From Desulfuromonadaceae bacterium (GTDB taxonomy: Bacteria; Desulfobacterota; Desulfuromonadia; Desulfuromonadales; Geopsychrobacteraceae): a stretch of 11,457 bases of DNA. Shown here in pieces: positions 8,142 through 11,457 of the stretch (position 1 is its first letter; every line of letters starts with the position of its first letter). The stretch covers positions 1 to 11,457 of the forward strand of contig DAOWKG010000193.1 of assembly GCA_030639985.1 (NCBI GenBank). Direction: 5' to 3'. The notes under the pieces were generated by a model, which saw nothing but the letters and a program-made list of their open reading frames with translations, had not been told where the DNA came from and made no database searches. Made by a program: the position numbers and the translations under genes.

Positions 8142-9527
8142 ATGTACGGAAGAATTAAAAAAATCCATTTTATTGGTATCGGTGGTATCGGAATGAGTGG
8201 CATTGCCGAATTATTGTTGAATCTTGGTTACCGGGTCTCTGGTTCCGATTTGCGTGAATCTGATACAACCCGCCGTTTAGCCGATTTGGGTGGTGAAATA
8301 GTTATCGGTCATAGTGCCGAAAATATTTCCGAAGTGGATGTGGTTGTCACTTCTACTGCAGTTAAAGAGGGTAATCCTGAAGTAGTCGAAGCGCTACGTC
8401 AGCATGTGGCGGTGATCCCCCGAGCAGAGATGTTGGCAGAGTTGATGCGGATGAAATATGGCATCGCTATTGCCGGTACCCATGGCAAAACCACAACAAC
8501 AAGTATGATGTCGGTGGTATTGCACCATGCTGGCATCGATCCCACCGCAGTTATCGGTGGTAAACTTGATGCCTTTGGCTCCAATGCCAAACTCGGGCGG
8601 GGCAAGTTTCTGGTTGCCGAAGCGGATGAGTCGGATGGCTCGTTTATGCATCTGTCCCCGACCATTGCCGTGGTTACCAATATTGATGCCGATCATCTCG
8701 ATTACTATTCCGGGATTGATGAAATTAAACAGATTTTTGTTGAATTTATCAACAAAGTGCCTTTCTACGGGCGTGCGGTTCTCTGCCTTGAAGATCCAAA
8801 TATTCAGGATATCCTCCCTGAGGTTAAAAAACGGTTTATCACTTATGGGTTCAATAGTCAGGCCGATTTTTATGCTGAGGAAATTCAGCATCGGCAGGGA
8901 CGCACGAGTTTTACCGTCTACTTTCAGGGGGCCGAGTTGGGGCGGGTCTCATTCCGTCTGCCGGGACGACATAACGTTTTGAATGCATTGTCGGTAATTG
9001 CAGTGGCGCATGAACTGGAAATTCCCATGCCGACGATTATTGGTGGATTCAGAAACTTTGGCGGTTTGCAGCGCCGGTTTGAAATCCGGGATGAAGTCGA
9101 TAATGTCATGATTGTTGATGACTATGGCCACCATCCCGCCGAGATAAAAGCGACCCTGCAGGCAGCAAAAAGTGGCTGGAACAAGCGCGTTATCGCTGTA
9201 TTTCAACCCCACCGCTATAGCCGGGTAGATGCGTTGTTTGCCGATTTTCAGACCGCGTTCTATCAGGCCGATCAGGTAATAATTACCGCAGTTTATGCTG
9301 CTGGTGAGGAACCAATTGAAGGGGCAACCGGAGCAGCACTTGCACAGGGAATCATTGAGCATGGGCACAAAGCGGTGATTTACTGCGACACCCTTGAGGA
9401 TGCCAGTGATTATGTCGTGAAAATAGCTGAATCAGGCGATATGGTGATCACTCTGGGAGCTGGAAATGTCAATCAAGTTTGCAGTTTGGTGGCGGATAAG
9501 CTGCGCCAGAAAGTAGTGCAGGGATGA
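8142..9527 (+). CDS. murC: UDP-MurNAc:L-alanine ligase (MurC)
   Basis: MurC starts the stem peptide by adding L-Ala to UDP-MurNAc in the cytoplasm. It is 461 residues, a normal single-enzyme length, so it is not a MurC-MurB or MurC-Ddl fusion. The N-terminal domain holds the nucleotide-sugar loop [14 protein letters not shown] (from residue 12) and GSDLRES. The ATP loop is [10 protein letters not shown] with Lys116; the His in GTHGK distinguishes MurC from the other Mur ligases here. EADESDGSF covers residues 160-168. [29 protein letters not shown] and FQPHRYSR (354-361) follow in order. The stop TGA overlaps the start of ddl in an ATGA. In many related clusters murB comes next, but it is absent here. 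Confidence 0.98.
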   Translation: MYGRIKKIHFIGIGGIGMSGIAELLLNLGYRVSGSDLRESDTTRRLADLGGEIVIGHSAENISEVDVVVTSTAVKEGNPEVVEALRQHVAVIPRAEMLAELMRMKYGIAIAGTHGKTTTTSMMSVVLHHAGIDPTAVIGGKLDAFGSNAKLGRGKFLVAEADESDGSFMHLSPTIAVVTNIDADHLDYYSGIDEIKQIFVEFINKVPFYGRAVLCLEDPNIQDILPEVKKRFITYGFNSQADFYAEEIQHRQGRTSFTVYFQGAELGRVSFRLPGRHNVLNALSVIAVAHELEIPMPTIIGGFRNFGGLQRRFEIRDEVDNVMIVDDYGHHPAEIKATLQAAKSGWNKRVIAVFQPHRYSRVDALFADFQTAFYQADQVIITAVYAAGEEPIEGATGAALAQGIIEHGHKAVIYCDTLEDASDYVVKIAESGDMVITLGAGNVNQVCSLVADKLRQKVVQG

Positions 9528-10459
9528 GTAGCTTTGACCGAGCAGAAATGTTGGCAAAAAAAATCGGGGTCCTTTATGGAGGGCTATCGGCAGAGCGGGA
9601 AATATCGCTGAAAACCGGTACCGCTTCACTGCTGGCACTGCAACAGCTTGGTTACAATGCCGTAGCGATAGACGTAAACCATAATTTGCCGCAGCAGTTA
9701 CAGGATGCCAGTATCGAGGTTGCATTTATCGCTCTACACGGTCGTTTTGGTGAGGATGGTCGGGTGCAAGGGCTGTTGGAAATGTTGCTAATTCCTTATA
9801 CCGGTAGTGGGGTGTTGGCATCGAGCTTGGCAATTGACAAAGTGATGACCAAGCAAATGCTTATCTATCACGAAGTTCCAACGCCCAAATTTGATTATAT
9901 CCGCCCCGGTGATTCAAGGGGGGATTTGCTCCAACGTTGTGTACAGCTTCCAGCGGTGGTGAAACCATCACGAGAAGGGTCAACTCTGGGGATAACTATA
10001 GCTAAAACGCGGGAAGAATTGGCGACCGGGATCGATATGGCAGCAGACCTTGACGGTACGGTTTTGGTGGAAGAATTTATCGCTGGCAAGGAATTAACGG
10101 TGTCGGTACTTAACGGCGAAGCATTACCGATAATCCAAATTGAAGCCAAGGGTGGATTTTACGATTATCAGGCCAAATATAATTCCGGTGATACCGAATA
10201 TCTGCTACCAGCTCCAATTGCTGAGACAAGTTATCAGCAGGTGCAAGATGCAGCGGTAAAAGCGTGTCGTGCACTCGGTTGTCGCGGGGCGGCACGAGTA
10301 GATTTCATGTTTGCAGCACCGCAGTATTATTGCATTGAAGTGAATACCATCCCGGGAATGACGGCAACCAGTTTGTTACCAAAGGCGGCACAAGCGGTTG
10401 GGATCGATTTCCCCGAATTGGTTGAGCAAATATTACTTGATGCTGATTTAGATAAGTAG
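9524..10459 (+). CDS. ddl: D-alanine:D-alanine ligase (Ddl, DdlB type)
   Basis: Ddl is an ATP-grasp enzyme that joins two D-alanines to make the dipeptide used by MurF. It is 311 residues (E. coli DdlB 306). The active-site residues align with E. coli by motif. Glu24 lies in [11 protein letters not shown] and Ser153 in [10 protein letters not shown]. Tyr219 lies in FYDYQAKY; a tyrosine there marks D-Ala-D-Ala rather than D-Ala-D-lactate specificity. Metal ligands are Asp260, Glu272 and Asn274, and Ser283 lies in [13 protein letters not shown]. The start is not certain. ATG 9524 overlaps the murC stop in an ATGA but has only a GGG directly against it. The in-frame ATG at 9548 would give [12 protein letters not shown], whose length before the catalytic Glu is closer to E. 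coli. I keep 9524 because every such junction upstream is of this kind. The stop is TAG 10457-10459. Confidence 0.96.
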   Translation: MSSFDRAEMLAKKIGVLYGGLSAEREISLKTGTASLLALQQLGYNAVAIDVNHNLPQQLQDASIEVAFIALHGRFGEDGRVQGLLEMLLIPYTGSGVLASSLAIDKVMTKQMLIYHEVPTPKFDYIRPGDSRGDLLQRCVQLPAVVKPSREGSTLGITIAKTREELATGIDMAADLDGTVLVEEFIAGKELTVSVLNGEALPIIQIEAKGGFYDYQAKYNSGDTEYLLPAPIAETSYQQVQDAAVKACRALGCRGAARVDFMFAAPQYYCIEVNTIPGMTATSLLPKAAQAVGIDFPELVEQILLDADLDK

Positions 10460-10483
10460 CCGTATTTACAGCGTAAGTTACGG
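10460..10483 (+). other. Inverted repeat / RNA hairpin in the ddl-ftsQ gap
   Basis: Directly after the ddl stop, CCGTA-TTTAC and GTAAG-T-TACGG can pair as a stem of about 10 bp (one G-U pair) with a 3-nt loop AGC at 10470-10472 and one bulged T at 10478. No T-run follows, so it does not look like a complete intrinsic terminator. Partial attenuation, RNA processing or stabilisation of the upstream message are possible roles, and chance is also possible. The rest of the 60-nt gap (10484-10519) is AT-rich, and I saw no convincing promoter in it. Confidence 0.45.
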
Positions 10484-10519
10484 AATAGCTAAATTGTAAG
10501 ATAGCAATAAGAGTGTGAT

Positions 10520-11368
10520 ATGCGGGATCTGAAAAAACAGCCCAAAAAAAGCAAAAAGGTTCATCAGAACCGGCGCAAAAAACAAAAGCAGCCACTAAAC
10601 TGGCGCAAGTTGTTACGCCGGACGCTGCGAATCGGTGTCACTGCGTTCAGTGCTGCCATGCTTTTGGTCGGAGGTTTTTTTGTGACGCAATTACTGTTGG
10701 ATTCTGATTTGTTCCGGGTTGATGAAATTGTGGTGCGGGATGGTGAGCACTTTACCGAGCAGCAGGTTATTGCCCTTTCCGATATTGAAATTGGTGTCAA
10801 TACCTTCAATCTTGACCTTGTCTTGATCGGGCGCAAGATTGAAGAGAATCCGTGGGTGCAGCAAGCAGACTTACAAAGAATTTTCCCCCGGCAGGTGGTG
10901 ATTGATCTGGTTGAACGCCATCCGGTAGCAATTATTAATCTTGGACTTTTGTATTACTTGGATGAGCAGGGTGAAATATTCAAAGTTTTGAGTAGCTCCG
11001 ATCGTCTCGATTACCCAATCATTACCGGCTTCGATTACGCCAAAGCGCAACAGCATGATGTCGATTATGTCCAGTGTTTACAACGAATAGTCGCTTTGTT
11101 GAGTGACCTGAGGGGGCGTAGCCAGTTTGATTTGGCGCAGCTGTCAGAAATTCATCACGATGATGCTACTGGGCTGACACTTTATACCCTGGAGAGTGGA
11201 GTCGAGGTTAAGTTAGGCAAGACCGGTTATAGCAAAAAACTTGACCGGTTGGAGCGTATCTACTCCAAGTTGCAGCCGAAGTTGAAAGTGCTAGATTATA
11301 TCGATTTGAATGTCGCTGAAAAAGTGATTGTACGGATTGAACGGCAAAAGAAAGTTGCGAAAACTTAA
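10520..11368 (+). CDS. ftsQ: Cell division protein FtsQ
   Basis: FtsQ is a bitopic inner-membrane divisome protein that forms a complex with FtsB and FtsL and links early and late division proteins. It is 282 residues (E. coli 276). The N-terminal cytoplasmic tail is very basic, with 17 Lys/Arg in the first 37 residues. A single membrane segment covers about residues 40-60 (AAMLLVGGFFVTQLLL). A POTRA domain follows at roughly 65-137, starting LFRVDEIVVRDG and including NPWVQQADLQRIFPRQVVI. The periplasmic FtsQ/DivIB-type domain runs from about 138 to the end and includes YYLDEQGEIFK. Primary sequence is weakly conserved in this family. The call rests on this architecture and on the position after ddl. 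The ATG at 10520 has only a weak AAGAG (10509-10513) 6 nt upstream and is not overlapped by ddl, so it starts independently, unlike most genes before it. The stop is TAA 11366-11368. Confidence 0.93.
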   Translation: MRDLKKQPKKSKKVHQNRRKKQKQPLNWRKLLRRTLRIGVTAFSAAMLLVGGFFVTQLLLDSDLFRVDEIVVRDGEHFTEQQVIALSDIEIGVNTFNLDLVLIGRKIEENPWVQQADLQRIFPRQVVIDLVERHPVAIINLGLLYYLDEQGEIFKVLSSSDRLDYPIITGFDYAKAQQHDVDYVQCLQRIVALLSDLRGRSQFDLAQLSEIHHDDATGLTLYTLESGVEVKLGKTGYSKKLDRLERIYSKLQPKLKVLDYIDLNVAEKVIVRIERQKKVAKT

Positions 11369-11457
11369 ACAAATTAAATCGGACGATGTTGAAAGTATAA
11401 ATAAATCTATGGCAGACCTTTTTTGTACTTAAGTGCTGCCAGCAAAAGGTTGATACC
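11369..11457. other. AT-rich tail after ftsQ with crossing inverted repeats; no ftsA start seen
   Basis: No + strand ATG or GTG opens a frame to the window end. ATG 11386 stops after four codons, ATG 11409 after seven, and GTG 11433 after six. ftsA, the usual next gene, therefore does not visibly begin here. TGGCAG (11410-11415) pairs with CTGCCA (11436-11441), and ACCTTTT (11416-11422) pairs with AAAAGGT (11444-11450), in crossing order. A palindrome ACTTAAGT lies at 11427-11434. On the minus strand an open frame of 16 codons enters at 11457 and ends at the complement of a stop at 11407-11409 (peptide GINLLLAALKYKKGLP). This could be the C-terminal tail of a convergent gene or chance. What the region does is unknown. 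Confidence 0.35.

Noticed and set aside
901..8490. Recurring GTNGKTTT-like sequences at four places (murE, murF, murD, murC)
   Set aside because: These are the ATP-binding loops of the paralogous Mur ligases, not DNA repeats.
8394..8891. 165-codon open frame on the minus strand
   Set aside because: It lies wholly inside murC, has no family resemblance and no ribosome site; it is a shadow of the murC codon pattern.
8527..8982. 151-codon + strand open frame in another frame
   Set aside because: It lies inside murC, and its peptide is a frame-shifted reading of conserved MurC sequence.
10484..10519. Promoter for ftsQ in the ddl-ftsQ gap
   Set aside because: AT-rich hexamers are present, but no pair resembling -35 and -10 elements at 16-18 nt spacing was convincing.
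11374..11401. Promoter TTAAAT / TATAAA before a downstream gene
   Set aside because: The -35 match is poor (3 of 6), and such AT-rich matches are expected by chance; the direction of the next gene is unknown.
1..11457. CRISPR arrays, tRNA or rRNA genes, insertion sequences, defence or other accessory systems
   Set aside because: None seen; the window is almost entirely core cell-wall and division genes of uniform composition.

Overview
The window is an uninterrupted stretch of a dcw (division and cell wall) cluster on the + strand. In order it carries the 3' end of ftsI (PASTA-type penicillin-binding protein), then murE, murF, mraY, murD, ftsW, murG, murC, ddl and ftsQ. All nine complete genes are intact and close to the usual family length, and the catalytic motifs I checked are present. 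Nearly every base is coding. The only non-coding stretches longer than about 30 nt are the 60 nt ddl-ftsQ gap and the 89 nt tail after ftsQ.

The genes encode consecutive steps of peptidoglycan precursor synthesis and its use at the septum. MurC, MurD, MurE and MurF add L-Ala, D-Glu, the diamino acid (predicted meso-diaminopimelate from the DNPR motif of MurE) and D-Ala-D-Ala to UDP-MurNAc. Ddl supplies D-Ala-D-Ala. MraY and MurG build lipid I and lipid II at the inner membrane. FtsW polymerises lipid II and FtsI crosslinks it, and FtsQ belongs to the divisome scaffold. Most junctions are 4-8 nt overlaps or gaps under 30 nt, which indicates one co-transcribed, translationally coupled unit. Its promoter must lie upstream of base 1.

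The organism looks like a diderm bacterium of moderate GC. The gene order, the high similarity of MraY and Ddl to proteobacterial forms and the PASTA domain on FtsI suggest Desulfobacterota (Desulfuromonadia, the Geobacter/Desulfuromonas/Pelobacter neighbourhood). This is an inference from memory of such clusters and was not tested by a search.

I found no new biological system. This is an ordinary core locus. The points worth a second look are small: murB is missing from its usual place between murC and ddl; a 10-bp hairpin sits in the ddl-ftsQ gap; and the right edge has no recognisable ftsA start but has crossing inverted repeats and an open frame on the minus strand.
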